Below, in pieces: positions 18,348-26,106 of a DNA stretch of 64,000 nt. Source of the stretch: Herbaspirillum rubrisubalbicans (GTDB taxonomy: Bacteria; Pseudomonadota; Gammaproteobacteria; Burkholderiales; Burkholderiaceae_D); assembly GCF_003719195.1 (NCBI RefSeq), contig NZ_CP024996.1, forward strand, positions 4,402,001 to 4,466,000. The letters are read 5' to 3'. The number at the start of each line of letters is the position of its first letter. The first letter of the stretch is position 1. The notes beneath the pieces were generated by a model. That model was not told the origin of the DNA. It did no database searches and saw nothing but the letters and a program-made list of their open reading frames with translations. A program made the position numbers and the translations under genes.

Positions 18348-19081
18348 CCACATCGGGGGAACACAGCATTTTCGTTACCGGCTCAAGCCGGGGCATCGGC
18401 CGCGCCATCGCGCTGCGCCTGGCACGCGAGGGGTATGACATCGTCCTGCATTGCCACTCCCGACGCGAGGCCGCCGAGCAGGTGGCCGCCGAGATCGCCT
18501 CACTGGGGCGCAAGACGCGCGTGCTGCAATTCGACGTCGCCCAGCGTGAAGCGGCCTCGCAAGTGCTGCTGGAGGACATCGAACAGCATGGTTGCTACTA
18601 CGGCGTGGTCTGCAATGCCGGCATCACCCGCGACAACGCCTTTCCCGCCATGCCCGGCGAAGACTGGGACAGCGTGCTGCGCACCAACCTGGATGGCTTC
18701 TACAACGTGCTCAACCCGCTGGTGATGCCGATGGTGCGGCGACGGGCACCGGGGCGCATCGTCACCCTGGCCTCGGTATCAGGGCTGATCGGCAATCGCG
18801 GCCAGGTCAACTACAGCGCCGCCAAGGCCGGCGTCATCGGCGCCACCAAGGCGCTGGCGCTGGAACTGGCCAAGCGCGACATCACCGTCAACTGCGTGGC
18901 ACCCGGCCTGATCGAGACCGACATGACCGAAGAGGCGCCGGTGGAAGAGATCCTCAAGCTGATCCCCGCGCGCCGTGCCGGCAAGCCCGAAGAAGTGGCT
19001 GCCGCAGTGGCTTACCTGATGTCGCCGGATGCTGCTTATGTCACGCGCCAGGTGATTTCGGTCAATGGAGGTCTGGCATGA
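18344..19081 (+). CDS. apeQ: 3-oxoacyl-ACP reductase (FabG-type)
   Basis: A 245-residue short-chain dehydrogenase. It has the NADPH-binding TGSSRGIGRAIA near residue 12, the NAGITRDN motif, and the catalytic Ser-Tyr-Lys in ASVSGLIGNRGQVNYSAAK. The C-terminal VNGGLA ending is FabG-like. It reduces the beta-keto group after each condensation. It is flanked on both sides by 4-base overlaps with the dehydratase and the second ketosynthase. The upstream extension of the frame is not coding. Confidence 0.93.
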   Translation: MTTSGEHSIFVTGSSRGIGRAIALRLAREGYDIVLHCHSRREAAEQVAAEIASLGRKTRVLQFDVAQREAASQVLLEDIEQHGCYYGVVCNAGITRDNAFPAMPGEDWDSVLRTNLDGFYNVLNPLVMPMVRRRAPGRIVTLASVSGLIGNRGQVNYSAAKAGVIGATKALALELAKRDITVNCVAPGLIETDMTEEAPVEEILKLIPARRAGKPEEVAAAVAYLMSPDAAYVTRQVISVNGGLA

Positions 19082-20322
19082 GTGGGCAGATCACCGAGCG
19101 CCGCGTGGTGGTCACCGGCATGGCCGGTATCAGCCCCATCGGCACCGACTGGAGCAGTGCGCTGGCACATCTGAAGACCTATACCAATGCCGTGCAACGC
19201 ATGTCGGGCTGGGACGAATACGTCGGCCTGCACACCCGCCTGGGGGCGCCGGCGGTGGAGTTTTCACTGTCCGAACGCTACAACCGCAAGACCACCCGCA
19301 GCATGGGCCGCGTCGCCCTGATGGCTACCCGCGCCAGCGAATGGGCGCTGGCCGATGCCGGGCTGCTGGACCATGCCCTGCTGAAAAGCGGCCAACTGGG
19401 TATCGCCTATGGCTCCTCGGCCGGGACACCCAATGCGATTGCCGACTTCGCCATGATGTTTGCCGAAAAGAACACCCGCGACATCAACGCCAACACCTAC
19501 CTGAAGATGATGGCCCATACCGCGCCGGTCAACATGGGTGTGTTCTTCGGCATCACCGGCCGCATCATCACCACCTCCAGCGCCTGCACCTCCGGCAGCC
19601 AGGGCATCGGCTACGCCTATGAGACCATCCGCAGCGGCCGCCAGGTGGCGATGGTGGCAGGCGGGTCGGAAGAACTGTGCGCCACCGAAGCGGCGGTGTT
19701 CGATACCCTGTACGCCACCAGCGTGCGCAACGACACGCCCCAGCTCACCCCCAGCCCCTTCGACCGCGACCGTGACGGTCTGGTCCTGGGCGAAGGCGCC
19801 GGCAGCCTGATCCTGGAAGATCTGGACCACGCCCAGGCCCGCGGTGCCCGGATCTACGCCGAGATCGTCGGGTTCGGTACCAACAGCGACGGCGCCCACG
19901 TCACCAATCCCAATGCCGCCACCATACAGGCCGCCATCCAGATGGCGCTGGACGATGCCGCCCTGCCGGCCTCCTCCATCGGTTACATCAATGCCCACGG
20001 CACCGGCACCCGCCAGGGCGATGTGGCCGAGACCCAGGCCACCGCGCGCATCTTCGGCACGGCCACGCCCATCAGCTCGCTCAAGAGCTACATGGGTCAC
20101 ACCCTGGGCGCCTGCGGTGCGCTGGAAGCCTGGCTATCCATCGAAATGATGCGCCACGGCTGGTTCGCCCCCACCATCAACCTGCAGCAGCCCGACCCCG
20201 AATGCGGTGAACTGGACTACCTCACCGGCAGCGGACGGACGCTGGAGTGCGAATACGTGATGTCGAACAACTTCGCCTTCGGCGGTATCAATACCTCGCT
20301 TATCTTCAAGCGCTGGCCGTGA
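19078..20322 (+). CDS. apeR: Beta-ketoacyl-ACP synthase (FabF-type, APE)
   Basis: A 414-residue ketosynthase of the FabF kind. The triad is C170 in TTSSACTSGS, H307 in NAHGTGTRQGD and H341 in YMGHTLGACG. It is the second catalytically intact ketosynthase of the cluster (ApeR position), proposed in other systems to act in initiation or priming. It is longer than the first ketosynthase and not closely alike, so the two are not a recent duplication. It is the last gene of the tightly overlapped block; 40 bases separate it from the next gene. Confidence 0.92.
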   Translation: MSGQITERRVVVTGMAGISPIGTDWSSALAHLKTYTNAVQRMSGWDEYVGLHTRLGAPAVEFSLSERYNRKTTRSMGRVALMATRASEWALADAGLLDHALLKSGQLGIAYGSSAGTPNAIADFAMMFAEKNTRDINANTYLKMMAHTAPVNMGVFFGITGRIITTSSACTSGSQGIGYAYETIRSGRQVAMVAGGSEELCATEAAVFDTLYATSVRNDTPQLTPSPFDRDRDGLVLGEGAGSLILEDLDHAQARGARIYAEIVGFGTNSDGAHVTNPNAATIQAAIQMALDDAALPASSIGYINAHGTGTRQGDVAETQATARIFGTATPISSLKSYMGHTLGACGALEAWLSIEMMRHGWFAPTINLQQPDPECGELDYLTGSGRTLECEYVMSNNFAFGGINTSLIFKRWP

Positions 20323-20362
20323 GCCGGCAAGTAGCCCCCTCACTATAAGGAAAAGAAAGCAT

Positions 20363-20806
20363 ATGAAGCATATTTCCCTCGCCGTCACCCTGACTCTGGC
20401 CCTCGCCGCCGCTCTGCCGGCCCAGGTGCGCGACACCAAGCATCTGCTGCCGCTCGATAGCACCAGCAATATGAAGGATAAGGATGGAATCCTGGATGGC
20501 TCGGTGAAGTTCTACTTCGCCAGCCAGGCGCATCCTGCGGTGCTGGAAAAGATTTCCACCGATGTCACCAACCAGAAGACCAACGCGGTGGGCAAGAGCG
20601 ATGAAGAAGCCTGCAAGTGGGTCTTCCTGTCGGCGCTGGTGCAATTGCACAAGAAGGCCAAGGAGCTGGGTGGCAATGCCGTGGTCAACATCGTGAGCTA
20701 TTACAAGAAGAACGAGATGGCCAGCGCCACCGAGTTCGAATGCCACGCCGGTGCCACCATGGCCGGTGTCGCCCTCAAGGGTGACATCGTCAAGCTGGGC
20801 CAATAA
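20363..20806 (+). CDS. Small exported protein of APE clusters
   Basis: A 147-residue protein with a signal peptide ending near residue 20 (LALAAALPA-QVRD). The mature part is rich in Lys and Asp, has two Cys (in EACKWVF and EFECHAG) that could form a disulfide, and contains AKELGGNAVVNIVSYY, reminiscent of small YbjQ-like folds. Homologues next to pigment clusters are often labelled excinuclease ATPase subunit; nothing here supports DNA repair. The role is unknown, probably periplasmic. AAGGAAAAG upstream is a good ribosome site. It lies between the synthase block and the phosphopantetheinyl transferase. Confidence 0.75.
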   Translation: MKHISLAVTLTLALAAALPAQVRDTKHLLPLDSTSNMKDKDGILDGSVKFYFASQAHPAVLEKISTDVTNQKTNAVGKSDEEACKWVFLSALVQLHKKAKELGGNAVVNIVSYYKKNEMASATEFECHAGATMAGVALKGDIVKLGQ

Positions 20807-20811
20807 GCGCC

Positions 20812-21501
20812 ATGCCATCCACCTTCGCCTGGATCGTGGATGGTGGCCCCTTCGTGGCCGAGACCACCTCATCGGCCGCCCTGGGCAGCTTGGCGCGCAT
20901 CCTGTCAGCCGATGAGCGGGCACGCCTGCAAGCCTTCCTGCGGCCGCAGCGCGCCTGTGAATTCCTGCTCGGACGTCTGCTGCTGCGTCATGCCCTGATG
21001 GCCGTCTGCGGTTGCACGCTGGACGATATCGAGGTCAAGGAGCGACGCGGTGCCGCACCGCTGGTGATGGTGGCCGGACAACTGGCCGATGGCATCGACC
21101 ATCCGGCTGCCAGTCTCTCGCACAGCCGCGGCTGGATTGCCTGTGCGCTGGGCGTGGTGGTACAGGTGGGGGTGGATATCGAAGTCCCGGCCCAGGAGCG
21201 CGACCTGCAATCCCTGGCCGACCTCGCCTTCACATCAGAGGAGTTGGCCTGGCTGACGCAACAGTCACCCGAGCAGCAACAAGCCGCCTTCTACCGGCTC
21301 TGGTGTGCCAACGAAGCCGACTACAAGTACCGCCACAATGCCAGCCTGACGCGCACCCCGGTGGCAGCGCAGGCCACGCCCTACCTGCATCATGAGCACG
21401 ACCCGCACTACCATCTCTGCCTGTGCAGTCCGACCCGACCCGAGCGACATCAGAGTGCCAGGGTGGGGCTGGAAAGCTTGCTGGAACTGACTTGCAGCTA
21501 G
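20812..21501 (+). CDS. 4'-phosphopantetheinyl transferase
   Basis: A 229-residue Sfp/Gsp-type transferase that would convert the two APE carrier proteins to their holo forms. The magnesium-binding G-V-D-x-E is seen at 120-124 (VGVDIEV). The second signature, usually W-x-x-K-E-A-x-x-K, reads WCANEADYK at 164-172, with Asn at 167 where Lys is normal. An upstream SHSRGWIACAL segment matches the S-H-x4-A family motif. It starts 5 bases after the small exported protein gene, so it is probably cotranscribed with the cluster. Confidence 0.85.
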   Translation: MPSTFAWIVDGGPFVAETTSSAALGSLARILSADERARLQAFLRPQRACEFLLGRLLLRHALMAVCGCTLDDIEVKERRGAAPLVMVAGQLADGIDHPAASLSHSRGWIACALGVVVQVGVDIEVPAQERDLQSLADLAFTSEELAWLTQQSPEQQQAAFYRLWCANEADYKYRHNASLTRTPVAAQATPYLHHEHDPHYHLCLCSPTRPERHQSARVGLESLLELTCS

Positions 21502-21579
21502 ATCGGCAGGCAAGTAGAGCATCAGCAAGAGCAACATCATCAAGAACACATAACAGCGTCACATTTCAAGGGGAAAAAC

Positions 21580-22350
21580 ATGACCACATCACGCACCTGG
21601 CTGCTCGCAGCCGGCACTCTTTTGTTGACCACCGCCTGCTCCACACCGGAAGAGCGCATGGCCAAGCTGCAACTGAAGCAGCAACGCATGGAATTGAAGG
21701 CGCAGCAGCTCGCCCAACGCACCGATACGCGCAACGAACAGCGCGGCAAGACCCAAGTCACCCCGGTGACTGACCAGCGCGGCCCATTCGAGAATGTCGT
21801 CAAGGCCTTGGCCAGTTGCGACGCCAGCCTGGCAGCCACGCTACGCCAGTTCTCCGGTGCCGTGCAGCCGGCCTTCGTGGTCACGCTCAAGGGGCCCGTG
21901 GCCGGCATCGACGTCCCGGATCGCCACACCCCTGGCCGCGACCGCATCGCGGCTGCCGCCAGCGCGCAGGCCTATGGCCAGACCCTGAGCGGTTACTACG
22001 ATGAGAGCGTGGTCATCAATGGCCAATTGCAGAAGATGAGTTGGGGCTTCTATAGCCCGGCCACGCCCGAACAACTGGCCACGGCACTGGGCGCGGCCAT
22101 TCCTAACTTCAAGCGCACCAGCCGCGAACTCGACGGCAAATACACCCGCATGGAAATCTTCGAGCGCGGTGGCTGGCATCGCACCACCCGCTTCGACTAC
22201 TATCGCGGCCAGCCCAACGTGTTGGGTGAACGCAGCCTGGTCATCGAACCCTCGCGCGACCCGGCTTTCCCGGGCAGCCGCATCGGGTGCTCGGTGCGCG
22301 GCTCGCAGGTGGCGCAGTTCCAGGACGAATTGCGACCGGAACTGGATTGA
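21580..22350 (+). CDS. Hypothetical lipoprotein
   Basis: A 256-residue protein with a lipoprotein-type signal (LLLTTAC-STPEE; the -3 residue is Thr, so the lipobox is imperfect). A Lys/Gln/Glu-rich helix follows at about 25-60 (KLQLKQQRMELKAQQLAQR), a likely coiled coil. The C-terminal domain starts near 75, with two Cys that could pair (SCDASL and IGCSVRG). I do not recognise the family. AAGGGG lies before the ATG. The 78-base gap to the transferase gene leaves it open whether it belongs to the pigment operon. It ends 29 bases before a convergent gene. Confidence 0.7.
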   Translation: MTTSRTWLLAAGTLLLTTACSTPEERMAKLQLKQQRMELKAQQLAQRTDTRNEQRGKTQVTPVTDQRGPFENVVKALASCDASLAATLRQFSGAVQPAFVVTLKGPVAGIDVPDRHTPGRDRIAAAASAQAYGQTLSGYYDESVVINGQLQKMSWGFYSPATPEQLATALGAAIPNFKRTSRELDGKYTRMEIFERGGWHRTTRFDYYRGQPNVLGERSLVIEPSRDPAFPGSRIGCSVRGSQVAQFQDELRPELD

Positions 22351-22379
22351 ACCTGGCGGTACAAGCCCCGGGTCATCGA

Positions 22380-23438
22380 TCAAACTGGCGCATGACCATG
22401 CCAGGCATTCTCCAACAATGCCCGCAACGCCGCGCGCTCCAATGGGCGCGGGTTGGCATAGGCGTTCTGCAGTGCGATATCGGTGCAGCGCTCCAGCCCC
22501 TCATATGGCATCCCGAGCTCTCGCAAGGACAGCGGCGCCTGCAGCGACCGTGCCAGCGCATGGACTCCCATGGCGGCCTCCTGTGCACCCAGCGCGCGGG
22601 CGATGCGCTGCATGGCGTGCGGCGCGGCCGGGGCGTTGTAGGCCAGGGCGTGCGGCAGGATCACGGTGTGGGTTTCGGCGTGCGGCAAGTTGTAGCTGCC
22701 TCCCAGTGTGTGACACAGCTTGTGATGCAGCGACATGCCCACATTGCCCAGCACCGTACCACACAGCCAGGCGCCATACAGGCAGCGGCTGCGGGCCTCC
22801 TGGTCATCGCTGCGCAGCGTCAGTTGCGGCAAGCCCGCGGCCAGGGCGCGGATGCCTTCCTCGGCCAGCAGCGACATGATGGGATTGGCGTCGGCTGCAT
22901 ACAGGCCTTCGGCGGCGTGCGCCAGGGCATTGATGCCGCTGGTCACCGATAGCGCCAGCGGCAGGCCGCTGCTCAATTGCGGGTCGTAGATCACGGTGCG
23001 CGGCAGGACACGGGCATCGCGGCCGGTCTTCTTGAGACCACCTTCGGTGATGCCATAGATAGGCGTCATCTCGCTGCCGGCGTAGGTCGTGGGGATGGCC
23101 AGGATCGGCAGGTCGGACTCCAGCGCGATGGCCTTGCCCAGGCCCAGCGTGGAACCACCACCGATGGCAATCGCGCAGTCCGCGCTCAGTTCGCGCGCCA
23201 CCTGGCGTGCATGACGTGCCGTCTCGATGGGCACGTGCATGACGGCCTGGTCGTAGATGCCGGCGCAGCGCGGGCCGATCAGGGCGGCCACACGTTCGGC
23301 CTCGGCACGCTGGCCGGGGGTACACAGCACCAGGGCGCGCTGCGCGCCCAGCAGTTCGGTTTCGCGCACCAGGTGCTGCAGGCTGCCGGCGCCGAAGATG
23401 ACGCGGGCGGCGGCGCTGGTATAGGTGAAGGCTTGCAT
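22380..23438 (-). CDS. Maleylacetate reductase
   Basis: A 352-residue iron-containing alcohol dehydrogenase-family enzyme. The start MQAFTYTSAAARVIFGAGSL, the nucleotide-binding IAIGGGSTLGLGKAIA, TTYAGSEMTPIYGIT and the metal-region SLHHKLCHTLGG match maleylacetate reductases. These use NAD(P)H to turn maleylacetate into 3-oxoadipate, the last step of hydroxyquinol and chlorocatechol pathways. The longer frame upstream overlaps the dioxygenase gene and is ignored; this ATG lies 19 bases after that gene's stop. The two genes form an operon. The missing flavin monooxygenase step must be encoded elsewhere. Confidence 0.9.
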   Translation of the reverse strand: MQAFTYTSAAARVIFGAGSLQHLVRETELLGAQRALVLCTPGQRAEAERVAALIGPRCAGIYDQAVMHVPIETARHARQVARELSADCAIAIGGGSTLGLGKAIALESDLPILAIPTTYAGSEMTPIYGITEGGLKKTGRDARVLPRTVIYDPQLSSGLPLALSVTSGINALAHAAEGLYAADANPIMSLLAEEGIRALAAGLPQLTLRSDDQEARSRCLYGAWLCGTVLGNVGMSLHHKLCHTLGGSYNLPHAETHTVILPHALAYNAPAAPHAMQRIARALGAQEAAMGVHALARSLQAPLSLRELGMPYEGLERCTDIALQNAYANPRPLERAALRALLENAWHGHAPV

Positions 23439-23457
23439 GGCAATGGCAGGGACCGGG

Positions 23458-24324
23458 TCAGTTGCGCTGGGGGTTGAGGATGAAATCATAGTCCAGCGTG
23501 TAGAAAGGCTGCTCACACTGCGTGCCATCCGGGGCGGTCCCGGCTGCTTGGCGCGGCCAGTCGGCAATCAGGGTGGAACGCACGCCGAAGACGGCGTCAG
23601 ACTCCAGGTAAGGATCGCCACGCCGGAAGACGTGGGTGATCAGCGTCTCGTAACCCTCGGCCTGGATACGGAAATGCAGGTGCGCCGGACGCCAGGGATG
23701 GCGGCCCAGGGTTTTCAGCATCTTGCCCACCGGGCCGTCATGCGGAATCGGGTAGGAGTTGGCCAGGATGCTGCGGAAGTGGTAACGGCCCTGCTCATCG
23801 GTATGCAGCGTGCCGCGAGCCTGCAACTGGTCGAGGTCGGGATATTGCACGTCATAGAAGCCGTCTTCGTCGGCTTGCCAGACTTCCATCTGGGCATGGG
23901 GGATCGGCTTGCCATCCAGGCCGCGCACGCTGCCGCTGACGAAGCAAGGCTGGCCCTTGGCGCCGTTGGCGATGTCTGCGCCCAGCGGATACTGCGGCGA
24001 ATTGTCCACGTGGAAGGGGCCGAAGACGGTGGCTTCGGTACAGCCGGCCGGCTTGTGGTTCTGCTGGGCCATCACCAGGGTGGACAAGCCCAGGGTGTCG
24101 GAGAGCAGGATGAATTCCTGGCGCTTGTCCGAACAGAGCTGGCCGGTCTCGGTGAGAAAGCGGATGCCCTCGAACCATTCCGCCTCGGTCAGCTTGACCT
24201 CGCGTGCGAAGGCGTGCAGGTGCTGCACCAGGCTGGTGATGATCTGCCGCAGGCGTTCGTCCGACATGCCGGCGTGGCGCGCCAGGACGGCCTGGGTAAT
24301 GGTGTCTTCGTTCAGGTTGAGCAT
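23458..24324 (-). CDS. Hydroxyquinol 1,2-dioxygenase-like intradiol dioxygenase
   Basis: A 288-residue non-haem Fe(III) dioxygenase. It has an N-terminal dimerisation helix domain (1 to about 95) and the catalytic beta-sandwich. Likely iron ligands are Y157 (DGFYDVQ), Y191 (YPIPHDGPVG), H215 and H217 (PAHLHFRI). It would open the ring of hydroxyquinol (1,2,4-trihydroxybenzene) to maleylacetate. The pairing with maleylacetate reductase favours hydroxyquinol or chlorocatechol over plain catechol, because catechol pathways use a cycloisomerase instead. GAGGAG precedes the ATG. It is divergent from the LysR gene across a 135-base control region. Confidence 0.9.
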   Translation of the reverse strand: MLNLNEDTITQAVLARHAGMSDERLRQIITSLVQHLHAFAREVKLTEAEWFEGIRFLTETGQLCSDKRQEFILLSDTLGLSTLVMAQQNHKPAGCTEATVFGPFHVDNSPQYPLGADIANGAKGQPCFVSGSVRGLDGKPIPHAQMEVWQADEDGFYDVQYPDLDQLQARGTLHTDEQGRYHFRSILANSYPIPHDGPVGKMLKTLGRHPWRPAHLHFRIQAEGYETLITHVFRRGDPYLESDAVFGVRSTLIADWPRQAAGTAPDGTQCEQPFYTLDYDFILNPQRN

Positions 24325-24410
24325 GGTCTCCTCGCGATGGGATGACGGAATGGGCGATTCTTATTTTTCCGGCCAACGGTAATATAGTTCCTATTTTTGG
24401 ACGGATATAT

Positions 24411-24443
24411 GCTGCAAGTGGAAAACTGTTTTCCACTTGCAGC
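24411..24443. promoter_or_regulatory. Perfect 33-bp palindrome between divergent genes
   Basis: GCTGCAAGTGGAAAAC and its exact reverse complement GTTTTCCACTTGCAGC flank a single T. It lies between the divergent dioxygenase and LysR genes, 16 bases before the LysR start. It could be a regulator operator or an RNA hairpin in the LysR leader. There is no T run after it, so a terminator is unlikely. Confidence 0.8.
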
Positions 24444-24459
24444 GCCCTGGGAGGCGCTG

Positions 24460-25377
24460 GTGGACCGCTGGATGCAATTCGAACTTTTCGTGCAGGTAGC
24501 CGAGCTGGGCAGCCTGTCGCGCGCAGCCGAGGCGCTGGGCATGTCCAACGCTGCGGCCAGCCGCAGCCTGGCGGCGCTGGAAGAACGCCTGGGTGCGCGG
24601 CTGGTGGAGCGCAGCACGCGCCGCCTGGGCTTGAGCCAGAGCGGCGAAGCCTTCTATCGCCAGTGCAAGGCGGCGCTGACGCAGATGAAGGAAGCCGAGG
24701 AACTGGTCAACGCCAACAGCGTGGCGCCCAGCGGCCTGTTGCGGGTCGCCTCCTCGCTGTCTTTCTGCATGAAGCACATCAGTCCCTTGCTGCCGCGTTT
24801 CCATCGTCTTTACCCCGACATCACGCTCGACGTGGTGGCGGCCAACCGCTACGTCGATCTGCTCGACAGCGGCATCGACGTGGCCATCCGCACCCGCGAG
24901 TTCGAGCCTGATTCCAACATCGCCGTGCGCCGTCTGGCCAGCACCCGGCGCATCCTGGCCGCGGCCCCCGGCTACCTGGCCGCACGCGGCGTGCCGCGCA
25001 CCCTGGAGCAACTGAGCGGGCATGACCTGCTGGTCTACAGCCATTCCAATACCCCCAACAGCCTGCGCTTCACCCATCGCGATGGCAGTCAGTGCAGCCT
25101 GGACATCCATGCCCTGATGCAATCCAACGATGGCCAGATCATCCGCGCCGCGGCGCTGGAGGGGCTGGGCATCCTGATCCAGCCCAACTACATCATCTAT
25201 GACGACGTGGTGGCCGGACGCCTGGTACCGGTGCTGGATGAATGGGACTTGCCGCGTCTGGTCATCAACATCGCCTACCAGGGCCGCAAGCACCTGCCGG
25301 CCAAGGTACGGGTGTTCATCGACTTCCTGGTGCAGCATTTCGCGGAAATGGACTATGAGCGCAAGTGGACGCGCTGA
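24460..25377 (+). CDS. LysR-family transcriptional regulator
   Basis: A 305-residue LysR regulator. The winged helix at about 5-63 (FELFVQVAELGSLSRAAEALGMSNAAASRSLAALEE, shortened here) is followed by the periplasmic-binding-like effector domain from about 92. GTG 24460 is chosen because GGGAGG sits five bases before it and gives MDRWMQFELF, a usual LysR opening. ATG 24472 is the alternative. The frame continues upstream to a TTG at 24397 through the palindrome, which is probably accidental. It likely controls the divergent dioxygenase-reductase operon and itself; the inducer would be a pathway intermediate (inference). Confidence 0.9.
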   Translation: MDRWMQFELFVQVAELGSLSRAAEALGMSNAAASRSLAALEERLGARLVERSTRRLGLSQSGEAFYRQCKAALTQMKEAEELVNANSVAPSGLLRVASSLSFCMKHISPLLPRFHRLYPDITLDVVAANRYVDLLDSGIDVAIRTREFEPDSNIAVRRLASTRRILAAAPGYLAARGVPRTLEQLSGHDLLVYSHSNTPNSLRFTHRDGSQCSLDIHALMQSNDGQIIRAAALEGLGILIQPNYIIYDDVVAGRLVPVLDEWDLPRLVINIAYQGRKHLPAKVRVFIDFLVQHFAEMDYERKWTR

Positions 25378-25401
25378 CCTGGCTGCGCAGCCATCAATAC
25401 C

Positions 25402-25426
25402 GATTGGTAAATAATAAATACCAATC
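25402..25426. promoter_or_regulatory. Inverted repeat upstream of the CHI-like/MFS/photolyase operon
   Basis: GATTGGTA and TACCAATC are exact reverse complements separated by nine A/T bases. The site is about 100 bases before the first gene of the operon and in the only AT-rich stretch there, so a dimeric regulator could bind it. No transcription factor for it is encoded nearby. Confidence 0.6.
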
Positions 25427-25524
25427 AGTAGATTTTATCTTTCTGCGGTAGTAAGCTAGTCGCCGATGTGAAGTCTTGCGCCTTCGCTTTTTGTCGAGCG
25501 CACGTCCCCACCAGGAGTCTTCCG

Positions 25525-26106
25525 ATGTCCATCGCTGCCATCCGCTTGCCTGCCCCTTGGCACTATCTGCACCCGCGCCTGGCCTGTTGCGCCATCCTGC
25601 TGGCACTGCTTGCCGTGTTGCCCGGTCGCGCCGCGCACGCTACCCAGCCCTGGCGCGAAGCGCTGCCCCCGGTGCAGAGCATCGGCAGCGGCAGCATGAC
25701 CTGGCTGGGCTTTCGCATCTACCACGCCACCCTCTGGGCGCCGCAGCGGCCGCTGGAGGAGAACCAGCCCTTTGCCCTGCAACTGGACTATAAGGTCAGG
25801 ATCAGTCGCGACAAGCTGGCCAGCACCTCCATCGAAGAAATCCAGCGCATGAGCGCCGCCCCGATTGCCGGCCCTACGCTGGCGCGCTGGAAGAATGAAC
25901 TGGGCCGTGCCTTCATCGACGTGGCCGATGGCGATGAACTGGTCGGGGTCTACCTGCCCCAGCGCGGAATGCGTCTGTACGACCGCGACAAGCTGCTGGC
26001 CGAGATCGCCGACCCGGAACTGGCGCGCGCCTTCTTCAACATCTGGCTGGGCCAGCCCAGCCGCGACGAAAACCTGCGCCGCCGCCTGCTCGGGGAGACG
26101 CCTTGA
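25525..26106 (+). CDS. Chalcone isomerase-like periplasmic protein
   Basis: A 193-residue exported protein with an N-terminal hydrophobic signal (about 19-33) and likely cleavage after AHA near residue 38. The core (GSGSMTWLGFRIYHATLW, then YKVRISRDKLASTSIEEI and GVYLPQRGMRLYD) matches the bacterial chalcone-isomerase-like family (PF16036). These proteins have the fold but no proven isomerase activity. AGGAG precedes ATG 25525; the frame's upstream 19 codons lack a ribosome site. In other proteobacteria such genes neighbour photolyase and fatty-acid-modifying genes under sigmaE/ChrR or light control, which fits the next two genes here. Confidence 0.8.
   Translation: MSIAAIRLPAPWHYLHPRLACCAILLALLAVLPGRAAHATQPWREALPPVQSIGSGSMTWLGFRIYHATLWAPQRPLEENQPFALQLDYKVRISRDKLASTSIEEIQRMSAAPIAGPTLARWKNELGRAFIDVADGDELVGVYLPQRGMRLYDRDKLLAEIADPELARAFFNIWLGQPSRDENLRRRLLGETP

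Noticed and set aside
20363..20806. Excinuclease function for the small exported protein
   Set aside because: It has a signal peptide and no nucleotide-binding or DNA-binding motif; that label is a naming artefact of the family.
24397..24459. Upstream extension of the LysR gene to a TTG
   Set aside because: It would translate the palindrome, has no ribosome site and adds residues absent from LysR proteins. GTG 24460 has a strong ribosome site.
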